A stretch of 64,000 nucleotides of DNA from assembly GCA_905221615.1 (NCBI GenBank), contig CAJNDT010006014.1:170001-234000 (forward strand). The letters run 5' to 3'. A model generated the notes under the pieces. The model had not been told where the DNA came from, ran no database searches, and was given only the letters and a program-made list of their open reading frames with translations. The position numbers and the translations under genes are program-made. The DNA is from Symbiodinium sp. CCMP2592. Lineage: Eukaryota > Sar > Dinophyceae > Suessiales > Symbiodiniaceae. This document shows, piece by piece, positions 9,439 through 20,339 of the stretch (its first letter is position 1; the number at the start of each line of letters is the position of its first letter).

Positions 9439-11618
9439 TCATCGGATCGAGGAACTGCAACGTCTTGTCATAGGCAAACATGGTCGTTGCTCCTTCGCTG
9501 TGTTGTGAGGACCAGATGGCATTTCACATAGCAATTCCATGAGTCTTCCCGGCGTCCGGCACCGATCGAACTCTGGTAACAGTGGAGAAGAATTGAATTC
9601 CAACACCAATTCGTCTTCCAATCTTTCATCGAAGATCTTTTCCACTAAGGCAAACGAACGGCTGTCCCTCGGATCAGGGACGCAAAACCAAACTTCCTTG
9701 ACGAAGGAGAAGGGTACTGGCCTTTCACTCCACTGTCTGTGATCCGTCCTCCTTCTCGGACAAGGTCGCCAGATGGAACATGAAGTACGGCGAGCGGCAT
9801 GCGTTCATTGCCATGTCCATGTACCCGTGTCTTCGTGGTAGCATTCTTTCTGTCGAACGGCGCGCAGATTCCAAAGTAGCTGTGGAGACGTCCGTGCTCC
9901 CATGAGTGATGACGCTGGTCGGAATCCCCGAAGGGGCCTTCCGAGCCAGGTATGATACCTCCATGTTTCGACATGCAGTCGCATGAAATGCTCCTCCCAG
10001 ACGGCCCAATAGACTCATCGAAGGAGAGATCGCGAACTTGTCTTTGTCCAGCTGAAGCAAGTTGTTCGCCGGATTGGAATGCGCTGAGTGACCACTCGTA
10101 GCACGCAGGGCCCAGGGTTTAACCCAGCCATCGCACACTGTCTGAGGTAGCATTGTTGGTTTCGAGCGTGGTCATTCATCTGGATCTCGTGGATCTGGTC
10201 GCGCACCGCAACAAGGCCCCTTGAGTTGGCAATGCCGAGAGGAGTAGGCCCGGCAGGCGGTTCCTTCACCCTCACTCCAAGGAATTGAAGTCTGATCTTT
10301 CTGCCCGTTGGTGAAGACGACGATCCCGATCATCGGACATTTCCTCTATGACGTCAACGGCTCTTTGGCTGTTTTCAGGGCCCATTGGATTGTCATACCT
10401 GATCAATATCAAGTCGCTTCGAACGGCTTCCCCTCCACGACGTGGTCGGGCTTTAGCCTTTGGCCTTCGCTCCGAAGACGCTGCACTCGCATTCTCTGTT
10501 GCATCAACGTCCATGCTGTCATTCTGGGCAGTAGATGCTGAAGCGGATTGAGAGCGTGCTGGATGACGATCTGATCTAGGATATAGCGAAGAAGGTTGGT
10601 CTTGATGGCTTCGAGGCCTCGTGCAACAGTCTGTCGCGTGACGACGTCATTGTCGCATTGCGCAAAGGTGTGGGAGTTACTACCGCAGGCTATGCAAAAC
10701 ATGAGCCGCTGGTGTTCGATCTCCATCACGCCAGTTTGAAGTACGATAACAGACTGTCGAACAAATGTGCGACCGCCCTTTCGCGTCCTTCCCGTAGAGG
10801 ATCATGAACAGCATCGCCTTGCTCTTCTTCAGGTTGGCCATCAACTTCCATCTCCTGACTCGGCATTGGGGGTGCAACAGATACTCCCTCCGTGCTGTCC
10901 GGGCCCCCCGTATCTTGCGCATTGTCAGTAGCATCTTGACCTATTGGGTAGGTGTCACCATCAGCGATCACGGTAAAGTCACAATGGAAAGTCCAGACGT
11001 CATGGATGCGACGATTCAGCGATCTCCTCGTCCTTCCATGGTGGTGTTCTCTTGCGGGGAGAGTCGGCAGTGATGAGCTCAGTGGCCTCTGCTGATGCAT
11101 ATCGCCAAAATGATCTCTCGACTCCCCTCGCACATGCATTTGCACCATCAAGTCCACCCCAGTTTGGGAAGTGCGAACGATGCCTCATCGCCAATGTAAG
11201 TGGCCCAAGCGCCAGTTCGAGGGTGTCACGCAAGAAGCTCCTCTCGCGGCATCGTAACACCGTGGAAGCATTCCTGTCTCTCTTCAAGCGTCAAAAGCAT
11301 TCTCATGAATCCTGCATAAGCGCAGTTTCCAGCGTCATAGCGGCAGATGCAGCAAAGGCTTCCCGATGCATCGTATGCGCGACTGTTTGGCCTTGCCCCA
11401 TGCTGCGTATTCGATGGCTTGTGTCGGCGTGACTCAGAGACCACCGTAGTGAGACGGCCTGAAGTGAAAGATGGACGTGGATGGTTACTGTCGACAACTG
11501 GGTATCGTCCAGCTGGTCCAACGTCTTCTCGATGGAAAGCAGTGGCCTGCATGTTCATGAAGTTGTGGTTCTCTTTGAACGACGGACTCACATAGTGACA
11601 TAGTGAAGTTCTCCCCAT
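9439..11618 (-). pseudogene. accessory ORF, longer copy: C-x2-C, zinc knuckle, KptA/ART-like domain
   Basis: The reading from right to left gives: AYDASGSLCCICRYDAG and AYAGFM (11290-11390), TLELALGPLTLA, WGGLDGANACARGVERSFWR (about 11075-11160), an acidic linker, a perfect CX2CX4HX4C knuckle (CIACGSNSHTFAQC, about 10650-10700), a charged linker, then GAFHATACRNM (about 9980), GIIPGSEGPFGDSD, GRLHSYFGICAPFDRKNAT, MPLAVLHVPSGDLV, TDSG and EKIFDERLEDELVLEF. At least three frameshifts break it. The same motif order occurs in the short copy, so selection once kept this protein. It lies downstream of RNase H, where copia elements usually have no gene. A role in RNA handling is suggested by the zinc knuckle and the KptA-like motifs but is not shown. 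Confidence 0.5.
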
Positions 11619-11753
11619 CCATGCATCCTGAGGCTATCCCACAGCATGTGCGAATTTCCTTTCCTTTGGTCCTGGCAACGATGTCGAAATCACAGGTACG
11701 AGAATCGTGCTCTGAGATCGAATCGTCGTTGCGCCTGGCTTACCCCCCCCTGC

Positions 11754-12451
11754 CTATAAGCCGTTGCGGAGATTGTTGATCGACAGCATCGTCTCAACTT
11801 TCATCTCCTCAGTGATGGTATCGCCAGTGACAAGCTCATCGGCCGCACCGATCATCACCGCCGAGGTAAGCATCGCAGGAGTAGGAAGATGATAGCAAGA
11901 AGTCAGCTCGCAAGCACGGTAGACCCTTGTGTACAGTCGCAACCGTTCCTTCGTGCCCAGCTGGATATAAGCTTTCAGGTTGAGACCTTTGTCATCGCTT
12001 TGGGAAACATCCTTGCAAGGTAGGTCACAAGCCTTCGCACATAGTGCTCAATCGCCGTGGTGCCGTCGACGTGGTTCGTGACATACTTTGGGGTCTCGTC
12101 GATGGATGGCGGGTATTCGTTGATGTCTCGGGTAGCCGTCAGCAAAACTGACCGGCATCCCTTGGAATCAGACGTCGTGAAGAAGTACGAATACTCTTGC
12201 GCACCAGGTGGAATAGGAGCTTCTTCCCATATCTGCTGTTTACTGGTTCTGACTCAGGTTGAAGTTGATTCCGGCGTCCTTCCATGGTCTGGCGGTACGA
12301 TTCCTTCCGGTTCGAGCTTGCTCGCCCAAGGCGTCGCAACTCTCCCCGTGTCGTAAACCCAGTTCGGACGCCGTTGAAGGTTGGGAGGAAATAGTCCATC
12401 ATCCTGCATAGGTGGCGCCGGCGCTTTCATCTGTTGGAACTCCGCCCACAC
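11754..12451 (-). pseudogene. unrecognised part of the accessory region
   Basis: Frames on the minus strand read WAEFQQMKAPAPPMQDDGLF, NWVYDTGRVATPWASKLEPE and, further on, RACELTSCYHLPTPAMLTSA with VTGDTITEEMKVETML before a stop at 11754. The text is protein-like and follows in order from the ORF to its right through frameshifts. No family is recognised. Confidence 0.35.
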
Positions 12452-13245
12452 TGATATTGCAAGCCGTTTGGCGGTATACAGTCAGAGGCATATACAGATT
12501 CGACACCACATTGGTTCCAGGCATTCCGCTTGAACATCTCAGGTAACTGGAACCCTCCTTCCTGCTGTCCTTTGCAAACTGCTTCAACATGGTGCTGGAG
12601 GAATTCAAACGTGTTCGTATCGGTCTCGGGCAGGATATCAGCGGACCATCTGCAGTAGGGAACACGGAGCACTCCTGGTTGTAGGCACGCAGCCCGTATC
12701 CAGTCTGCTTGGCAAACATGTACATCAACTTGCACACTCTTCGGCACATGTTCTGATAGAAGATCAGATTGGTCCTCAAGCATTCCCGAGTTCGGCAGCT
12801 TGTTGACATAATCCTGGTTCTTCACCGTGTACCAATGTCTCGATCTTGTATCACTCACTGCTGCATATGGGGTCTCCACGGTGTTGATGAGAACAGCGAG
12901 GTTGTAGAAGCTCTCCGAGTTGAGGATGGTAGCCGTTGCGGTGTTCAGCTCAAAACGGATCTGGTTCTTATCCTCTTCCAGTTCACACACTGCAAGTGGA
13001 GCATCATGGCCAACCACATCGACATCCACCATGAGCTTCACAATGTAGTTGAACTTACCTTGTACATCGTGGACCAAATGCTTGAGCGCCCCACCAACCT
13101 TTAGAATGGCGTTGAGCACCTCTCCGTACGGTTTGTGCATGTATTCCTCAGGTGCCGCCAGAAGACAGGCTTTGAGGATTTCTCTAACACGAACGGCAGT
13201 GTCTCCACCAGGTGATAGGTTTCCACATATGAACACCAGCAGCAA
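12427..13245 (-). CDS. 272-codon open frame in the accessory region, unrecognised
   Basis: This is the longest undisturbed non-repeat frame between RNase H and the left LTR. It reads VREILKACLLAAPEEYMHKP near its start, then GGALKHLVHDVQGKFNYIVK, VDVDVVGHDAPLAV and FEFLQHHVEAVCKGQQEGGF. A second frame reads protein-like text just upstream (MAENSRELQGYGEAIVPHVV), so the original ORF probably began further right. It has mixed alpha/beta-like composition, no transmembrane segment and no zinc motif. It may be a structural or accessory protein of the element. No function is assigned. Confidence 0.45.
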   Translation of the reverse strand: MLLVFICGNLSPGGDTAVRVREILKACLLAAPEEYMHKPYGEVLNAILKVGGALKHLVHDVQGKFNYIVKLMVDVDVVGHDAPLAVCELEEDKNQIRFELNTATATILNSESFYNLAVLINTVETPYAAVSDTRSRHWYTVKNQDYVNKLPNSGMLEDQSDLLSEHVPKSVQVDVHVCQADWIRAACLQPGVLRVPYCRWSADILPETDTNTFEFLQHHVEAVCKGQQEGGFQLPEMFKRNAWNQCGVESVYASDCIPPNGLQYQCGRSSNR

Positions 13246-13332
13246 ATCGTCAGCCCATTCTTGTCGTTTTCCGCGAACTCGACTACGTGCGGCACAATCG
13301 CTTCACCATATCCTTGTAATTCCCGGCTATTT

Positions 13333-13900
13333 TCAGCCATTTCTTCCCATACATCCATCCTCCAACACGGCTGTCCATTGGTCGTTTCCGAAGTGCGAAA
13401 ATCGGCCCTTGGGTCGTCCGTTCAAACGAAGAGGTAATGCGAAGCCCTGATACCCCCTATAAATGGCACGCGCCAGCGCGACAACCACCGCACGCCAGTT
13501 GGCGGGCAGAGAGCGCACATAGTACTGACCTAGAAGTGGCGGAGGCACCGTGACTACGACCTCAGACGAAGCGGCCGGCCGCAGACTACCCCGCACAGGA
13601 TGGAACTTGGCCGGAACCTCGGGGACGGGGACTCGGGAATGCCCTTCACGAAGAATCCAGGTCGAACGAAGGTGACGACCAGGCGGCAATGCGGAAGGCG
13701 GCCCCCACAAAATGCGCGGAAACTTGACAACCAAGATGGGGTCAACGCTGTCATGCTCCTGCAAGCCCTCTTTACTCGACAGACCAGCACGATACAACAC
13801 CTGAAGAAGGATCGGCATCTCAGTGTAGGGAAAGCAAGAAACCTCGCTCTTGAACGAGTAATGTTGGTGCCCTTTCTCGTCCGCACTTTGCGCATGAGTG
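13333..13900 (-). pseudogene. post-pol segment with LWGPPSALPPG motif
   Basis: After the C-terminal part of pol, the frame continues VVKFPRILWGPPSALPPG, RSTWILREGHSRVPVP, then VVVTVPPPLLGQYYVRSLPA and NWRAVVVALARAIYRG, and stops at 13333. I recall WG-P-LPPG / RSTWILKEG-like phrases from other dinoflagellate copia elements, but I cannot verify this here and know no function. Confidence 0.4.
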
Positions 13901-13939
13901 GGCTTCATCAGGTCCATGATCTCCTGGGAGCCAATGAGG

Positions 13940-16004
13940 GCCGGCGGAAAGATGTTGATCAATTGACAGGCATGCGTCCATGAGACCGAGTCCTTGAACG
14001 AGTTTGCCTGTATATCCGCAGCCATCTTGGCAGTGACCTCATAGGCAAGGGAAATGTAACCCTCCTGAAAGATGGAGTGCATCCAGCCAATGCTGATGCC
14101 GTGAGTACGTTCCACATGTCGTCGTAAAAGACGAAATTGAGATCTGTGCCCCCTAGTTGCTGCCACAGAGTGATGGCAGGAAGACCAAGGCGTGTCATTG
14201 CAAAGTCGGCCGCGACAATCTCGGCCTCAGGTGTGGAGTGACTAAAGCCCCTGCCTTTTGCTAAGCCCCGCCAAAGGAAATCTCGTGTGTGGTCCTTGAA
14301 ATGTGCATGTGTGAGCACCGGAGGTTGATTTGAGGCTTTCTCCACATCTAGCGTAGTCCGCATCCGCAAACAGCCCGATGGATGAGGTCTCGAATTCTCG
14401 AATGAGTCCCCCACCCACCCAATCATCATGTGATGTTTGGACTGATGCACATAGGCCATGAGATGATGGAGAAGAGCGTCCTCCTTCTTGGTCCACTTGA
14501 TGATCTTGCGTGCAAGATTGTTGATGCTACGCAACAAATCATCAAAGCGGCAACTACGTGCAGCAGCTTGCGGCGCAAGTGCTCCGCGATTAGCCTCGCT
14601 GACTTCCTCTTCCTCACGACGCCTTGGGAATTGGTGGAGGCGGAACAAGCCGACCATCCGCGTCAACAGGCACGGTGTGTCTACACCACGTGCATCGATG
14701 ACTTTTGCCCGATGGTGCCGGAGCGTGAGCCGGGTGATTCTTCGTCTCCTCGGCCGAACTCGGCGATGGTACCATGTTGAATTTGGGGGATCGAACCCGG
14801 TCACGTCACAGTACTTCTTGACCGCCATGTCCAGGTAGGTCTCCATGTCGTAGGTAACAGTTTGCACCTTCGCCTTATCATGCAATGTTGCCTCGCCTTT
14901 GGAGACGCAACAAGCAAGGTACAAACCTAAGGGTGTTTCTTCTTCCAAACGTAGTTCCTGGCGCAGCATTTCCCATCCCTTGGGCAAGTTCTCCTTTGGT
15001 CCTGCCATCTTCAGATCGTCGACGTAGATGACGAGCAGAAGCTTGTGTTGAGGATGAAAGTACAACGATGGCCATTCTTCACCCAAGGGCTTGAACCCAA
15101 CTCTCTGTTCCCACATCGTACCAGCATCCGGATGTCCATGGAGAGCTTTGACTAGTCGGCAGACAGGTCGTCTGAACTTATGCCTGTTCGCAGATGGATG
15201 CCAAGCTTCACCGAGTAAATCTGCTGGGTTAAATTAAATTCACGGCACACCCGACAATTTTGCCTGAATGTGTGCTTGAATGGCATCAGCCATCTGCACA
15301 TCGTTACCAGGAAGGCATCCGTAGTAACCAGCCCATCGTGAGGCATCAAACGTTGCCGGAGAGTTACCCAAATCCTGAAACAGTGCAGCTTCCATATTCC
15401 GGCCCTTGACCTGATCTAGTAAGAAGCCTCCTCGTCCTTTGAACTTTCGTGCTGGATCATCCTCTTTGAGCTGGTAGTTCTTCTCATCGATGAGTCCATG
15501 CACACGAGCCATGTGTATGTTCTCACCTTTCTTCTTGGCTTCGGCCACGACGTCATCGTATTCGCGCGTAGTTGAGAAGTCAAACACTTCTTGATCCCAT
15601 AATCCTTTCCATTCCTTCACAAAGGCTTCCATGGCGTTGGGATTGTTGATCATCTCCATGCGCGTCACTGGTCGTGTGACCATAGCATTGAAGCATGACT
15701 TCACTGCAGGATTCGTTTCACGATGTATGCTCCCAATAGAAGTCGTACACGGCAGAGGAGGGATCCAATCTTCATTGAAGACCATATGCGCCGGCGTCGC
15801 CGGAACCACATCCGACAAGAATTGTTCTTGCATGTATTGATCCACCAATCCTTGTGCCCATGACCATCCGTCATCTTCATCAACTGACACATTCAACTGT
15901 AGGTCAATCTTATCGCACTGAACAATCTTGGGGAATATCATGTCATTCAGCAACAATCTTCCCAATTTCGTCCTTGAGGACTTCACCCACGATCTTCGAT
16001 CCAT
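13940..16004 (-). pseudogene. copia RT-RNase H (left element)
   Basis: The RVT_2 region starts with MIFPKIVQCDKIDLQLNV, continues AARK-like ARKFKGRGGFLLDQVKGRN and WAGYYGCLPGNDVQMADAI, and after a frameshift near 15150-15240 reads GFKPLGEEWPSLYFHPQHK and the catalytic VIYVDDLKMAG (YVDD codons 15015-15026). RNase H follows with FADADYARCGE (about 14350) and HSTPEAEIVAADFAMTRLGL (about 14190-14250), then RTHGISIGWMHSIFQ and AYEVTAKMAADIQ at the C-terminus. These are the standard copia RT and RNase H landmarks. Several frameshifts inactivate it. It is joined directly to gag: protease and integrase are absent. Confidence 0.85.
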
Positions 16005-16043
16005 CAGGTGTGAGGATCTTATCTTTGACCAGCAGAGTTTTGT

Positions 16044-16840
16044 TCATCCATTCTGAACAATGCGATTTCGTAGTCTCGCTTCGTTTCCTGATTGACATTG
16101 CTGATGTATGTGTCGCATGGCCAGGCAAGCAGTATCGCGTTGCCGTTCCAACTCTTCGATGCGAACCTCCGATCCCCCATCTTCTTGCTGCATCTCGTTG
16201 ATCTTGTCCACCAAAGCCTGCACAACGCTCTCGTACTTTCGCACCTCACTCCGATAATACATCTGTTGCGCGACGCTTGAAGCTTCGAGCTGTTGCTGCC
16301 TGGTCATTGCTGGCTGTGAACCTGGATCATCGGCAATGGCAGGGGTCGCAGCCGATGATGCATCACCATGGACCGGTATGGTTTCCAAGGTCATGTCTTC
16401 ATCGTCAGAATCGTGAGGATGATTTGTAACCATTTTCTTCCACGTCATTGACCTCTCCCTTGCCCTTGCTGTCGATGTCCTCGACCTCGAAGATGAGCTC
16501 CGCGAAGATGCCGGCTTCGACACTTTATCCGTCGTCTTGACTCCTTTGTCCTTCACCCTTGACAGCGTTCTCATCACCTGCAAACCAGATGATTCAGGAC
16601 GTCGTGCAACTGCCCTTGTTGTCCTTGATCCTGCGGATGTCGGACGAGAAGAGGTAGATGCTCTCGATGTAGTCTTGGCTATCGCTTAGGGAACTGCCTT
16701 GACAAGGGCAAGCGCTGAGGAGTGCCCTTTGTCATCCTCAGTGGAGCTGTCAACGGACTGCACCACGGTGTCTTCAGCTGTTGAATCACCAACTGCCGGC
16801 GCTGCCATTTCGGCACCGAAAGTCATTGTCGTATCTTAAC
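16044..16840 (-). pseudogene. gag N-terminal region (left element)
   Basis: The frame begins near 16826 (MTFGAEMAAPAVGDSTAED), is broken by a stop near 16687, then continues with Ser/Arg-rich text and a coiled-coil-like tail (YYRSEVRKYESVVQALVDKI) before ending at 16044. It aligns to the right-hand gag, which starts FNGGVAAPAAGESTADD and has the parallel segment YHQGEIQKYEEIIQTLV. It runs into the RT linker within about 50 bp, so the zinc fingers, protease and integrase were deleted. Confidence 0.7.
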
Positions 16841-16889
16841 TTGACCCAGAGTTCATCGTGGTCGTAGTAGATCAAGTAGTCTTTGCTGT

Positions 16890-16921
16890 TGGTAGGCAGA
16901 GCCTACGGCTGATAACCTGCG
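16890..16921 (-). promoter_or_regulatory. possible primer-binding region beside inner LTR
   Basis: Next to the LTR, the minus strand reads GCAGGTTATCAGCCGTAGGC. Nearly the same text (GCAGGTTATCAGCGGTAGGC) lies in the same place beside the right LTR at about 22436-22460. GGTTATCAG resembles the TGGTATCAGAGC primer-binding site complementary to initiator tRNA-Met in many copia elements. The match is partial. Confidence 0.4.
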
Positions 16922-17374
16922 TGGGGATTTGATCTTGATGTTGTCCGTGGTCGCTCACCCCACGGGGCTATAATGATTGTGTGGTTGCCTTCAACAGACT
17001 CGATAACCTATCACCTCCACTTCCACGTCCCAGACCCTTATCCCTGGCAGGCAGATTCGGAGCTCGCTTGTTTTCTCCTTCGAGAATGGCGACGAATCGC
17101 CTGTGCACGGGATGGCTCTGCTCCTCGAAAAGGTCACAGAAGACGATAAGCTATATTGAGCTTACGGCATCAGTTTCTTGAGCCAAAGTTGTGTTGGCGG
17201 GATATTGAACATAGTGCAGCACTGTGGTACGCGAAGCGTGCCCACAGGCTAACACATAGAGAAAAGGTACGCGAAGCGTTCCCCTGCTCTTGGCTGTACA
17301 TGTTAGAACTCATAGCTCTTATCGTGACACCACAGAATCGGACTTGGTATCGACGGTATCGAGGTCCGTTCGCA
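16922..17374 (-). repeat. LTR, inner (5' LTR of the left element)
   Basis: This 453-bp LTR starts TGGGGATTTG and ends GAGGTCCGTTCGCA. It shares blocks with the outer LTRs (CTTGAGCCAAAGTTG at 17177-17191, the CGGTATCGAGGTCCGTTCGCA end) but is otherwise well diverged, so it belongs to a sister family. It begins exactly after the GGTGATGAATGG codons of the right-hand RT, which marks the insertion point. Confidence 0.8.
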
Positions 17375-18190
17375 CCATTCATCACCAAGAGGCTTGAACC
17401 CGACCTTCTGTACTGCGGTGCGACAATGTTGCTCCCACATGGCGCCAGCATCAGGATGGCCATACAGTGCCTTGACCGAGCGGCATACAGGACGACGGAA
17501 TTTGTGTCGATTGGCTGATGGATGCCAGGCCTCGTCGGGAAGTTCAACCCAACACGGTGCACCCGACAATTTAGCTTGGATGTAAGCCTGGATCGCGTCC
17601 GCCATACGCACATCGTTCCCCGGAAAACATCCATAGTAGTCAGCCCACCTTCAGGATCCTTCAGGCGTCGAACGTTGCTGAGGAATTGCCTAAGTCCTGG
17701 AACAACGCTGCCTCCATATTTATCCTTCACTTGAGCACCTAACAGGACACCGCGTCCTTTGAACTTCCTGGCTGGATCATCCTCTCTGAGCTGATAGTTC
17801 TTCTCGTAGATGAGTCCATGCGCACGTGCCGTGTGTATCTTATCACCTTTCTTCTTTGCTTCCGCCACGACATCATCATACTCACGTGTTGTAGAAAAGT
17901 CGAACACTTCTTGATCCGCCACAATCCTTTCCACTCCTGCATGAAAGCTTCCATGGCTTTGGGATTGTTCATCACTTCCTTGCACGTGACTGGTCGCGTG
18001 ACCATGGCACTGAAGCACGATTTGACAGCAGGGTTCTTCTCCCTGTGTTCCGTAGGTACCGACGTAGTACACGGTATAGATGGGATCCAATTCAATCCTT
18101 GTTGAAGATCATATGAGCTGGAACAGCAGGATTGACGTCTGCAAGGAAAATATCCTGCGCATAAGCGTCCGACATTTCTTTTGCCCACGC
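17375..18190 (-). pseudogene. copia RT, 5' half, cut by the inner LTR
   Basis: This fragment matches the left RT: DVNPAVPAHMIFNKD, EVFDFSTTREYDDVVAEAKK, ARKFKGRG, MADAIQAYIQAKLSG, VCRSVKALYGHPDAGAMWEQ and GFKPLGDEW. It ends there because the inner LTR starts. The YVDD block and RNase H of this element are missing. Frameshifts lie near 17600-17650 and 17930. Confidence 0.8.
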
Positions 18191-18236
18191 CAATCCCTCA
18201 TCGTCGGCGCGCACATTGAGCTGCAAGTCTATCTTG

Positions 18237-18770
18237 TCACACTGGACGATCTTCGGAAAGATCATCTCGTCTAGCACCTTGCTGATCACGGCTTTCTTCC
18301 TTCTCCTTCTTAGCAGAACGCGCTTTGTCTCGCTTGTCTTTCTTGTACACTGCTTTCTTTTCTGTCTCACCCAGCTTTTTCCATGCCTCGGGAGTGTACT
18401 TGTCAATGGGTCTGCGTATAGGAAGACTGCGTCTGCCGTCACTGCTGATCTTGTACGGTACTCCACGTTTGTCAATCTTACATGCCTCGCCATCATCATT
18501 CAGGTAGATCTTGCCGTCACCTTCGATGCCAACCCCCCAATGCTCAGTCTCTTCCGGAGCTGGTTTCTTTTCCTTCAAGATCTTGATAATCTCGCCAGGT
18601 TCTTCATCATCTCCTGTAGGGATGAGCCTACCCTACCGGACGGACCGACTTCGTCAAGCGCGCGTCGACCATCGGTTGAACCATGGGTTGCAGCAGGGGA
18701 GGCAAAGGCAACATATACCTGAAGCTTCACGTTCAGCTCTTTCAAGTATTTGTCACCAAATGCATCCACA
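18237..18770 (-). pseudogene. integrase-RT linker of the right element
   Basis: This is a Lys/Glu-rich frame (PEAWKKLGETEKKAVYKKDK, EKEESRDQQGARRDDL) with a segment HWGVGIEGDGKIYLNDDGE. It lies between the integrase C-terminus and RT and looks like a charged linker. No separate domain was recognised. Confidence 0.5.
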
Positions 18771-18834
18771 GGATCGCCTTCATCGATTCTGCCTCGATCA
18801 CCAATTCCTTCATCACCGGACCGTTCGATGTCAG

Positions 18835-19680
18835 CTAGATCAGGATCTTCTCCGGGATCTGGCGGAGGTCGTTTGTCAACCGACTCATCGTTGCCACCAC
18901 CACCGCCACCTGGTTTCCCCGAGTCGTCGTCATCGTCATCGAGATCCTTGGCCTCTTTCCCCCTAAATCCGCCTTGTCCTTCAAGCTTTCAATGGTTTCG
19001 TTCATCCCTTCATACTCGGCCTTGAGTGGAAACGTGATCCCCTTCGGGAAATAGATGACCTCGGTTTGGTAAGGTTGAGCTGCCCCATCCATGGACGCAA
19101 ACTCCTTCATATCCCACTCTCGATACTTTCGCGACCAACTCTGACCCGTAGTCACGACGTACCCTGCAAAGATGCCAGGTATCCCTTTCGGATCAAACTT
19201 GTGATCATTGGTTTTGTCTCGAGTGTCAGCGGGTTTGAAGAACACCTTTGCACAAAATGGTATAGCTTTCCCTTTAAAGTCATCACCGGTCATTCTCTTC
19301 GATGCCGAATCACCGTCACCGCCGACGTCTTCAATGTTCAAGCTGCGGGCGACATGACACAGCGCAAGGCGAAGTACCAGTACTGAGCTGGTAGCCCAGC
19401 ATGAAGCATGGCTGTAGAGCCGGTATTGATGATCTCCTGATTAGTTCTTTCTGCAAGAGAATTGTTGTTTGGCTTGCCAGGCAGTGAATGATCCAGCGGT
19501 ATCCTCAAATCGCTCATTGCAGCTTCGAACTCGAGCGCCGTCGCTGTAGGCCATCTTGACGTTGAATCTTCCGAACAGCCTTTTGAGTGCACTGACAACT
19601 TGGTCAGTATGTCTCGATTCGGTCGGGATGGCTGCGATCATTCTCGTCGCAATGTCCCTCACCACCAAGACTTCCGTTGC
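18835..19680 (-). pseudogene. copia integrase core and C-terminus
   Basis: Frames read VVRDIATRMIAAIPTESRH, the second catalytic Asp in MAYSDGA (Asp codon 19540-19542), then after a frameshift LDHSLPGKPNNNSLAERTNQ with the catalytic Glu, and AGLPAQYWYFALRC. The C-terminal part reads KVFFKPADTRDK, HKFDPKGIPGIFAGYV and WSRKYREWDMKEF, typical for copia integrases. The HHCC zinc-binding domain and the first catalytic Asp are missing. Confidence 0.75.
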
Positions 19681-19699
19681 TCCGTCGTCAATACCAAGT

Positions 19700-20336
19700 C
19701 CTGGGTCTAGAAGTTGGACACCAAGTCTGTTTCCGTGACACCGTTCGCTGTCTGGAACGAAAGCGGTTCAGGCGTCACCAACTTTTCCAAGTTGTGCTTC
19801 CCGATCTTCTTCTGGGAGATCAGATCATGACCACATCCGGTGTCCATGAGGAACTTGATCTTCTTGCGAAGGATGACGGGTTGAACCATACATCGAAAGA
19901 TCCCTTTCTCAATGACCTTCTTGCTGTCGACCGAGTTGAGATTCCTTTCCATCATCTGATCCTCACCGTCGTAGAACGCAACCTCAGCAACTCTCGAAGT
20001 CCCAGGAAATCTCACGTAAGCAACGCGGTCACCATCTTCACCGTCCTTGATCATGTCCTTCATGATCTGTGCTTTGAGCCTCGCCTTGTGCTTCGCGAAC
20101 TCCAACTCAACTGCCCGTTTCTCGTCCTTTGCCATTGCCTCGACGTCGATCCTACTGACTTCGTGTTCTCGATCTTTGTACGATTTTCTTCGCCGATTGG
20201 AACTCGACATCCTTGGCGAAGGAAACGCATCGACGTTTCGGCTTCTTGGTCGGCGAAACCGGCCCAAGAGCCTCGTCTTCCGTCGAGCAATCAGAGTCTG
20301 GGCCGCTGTCAGCAGAAGAGCATTTCGATTTGTCAT
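19700..20336 (-). pseudogene. gag-pol junction with aspartic protease
   Basis: A 209-codon frame begins with a charged segment (KDEKRAVELEFAKHKARLKA) and contains KIKFLMDTGCGHDLISQKK, the D-T-G active site of a copia-type aspartic protease (Asp codon 19842-19844), followed by TPEPLSFQTANGVTETD. It stops at 19707, and within 30 bp the text is already integrase core. The C-terminal half of protease is therefore deleted. Confidence 0.75.
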
Positions 20337-20339
20337 CTG

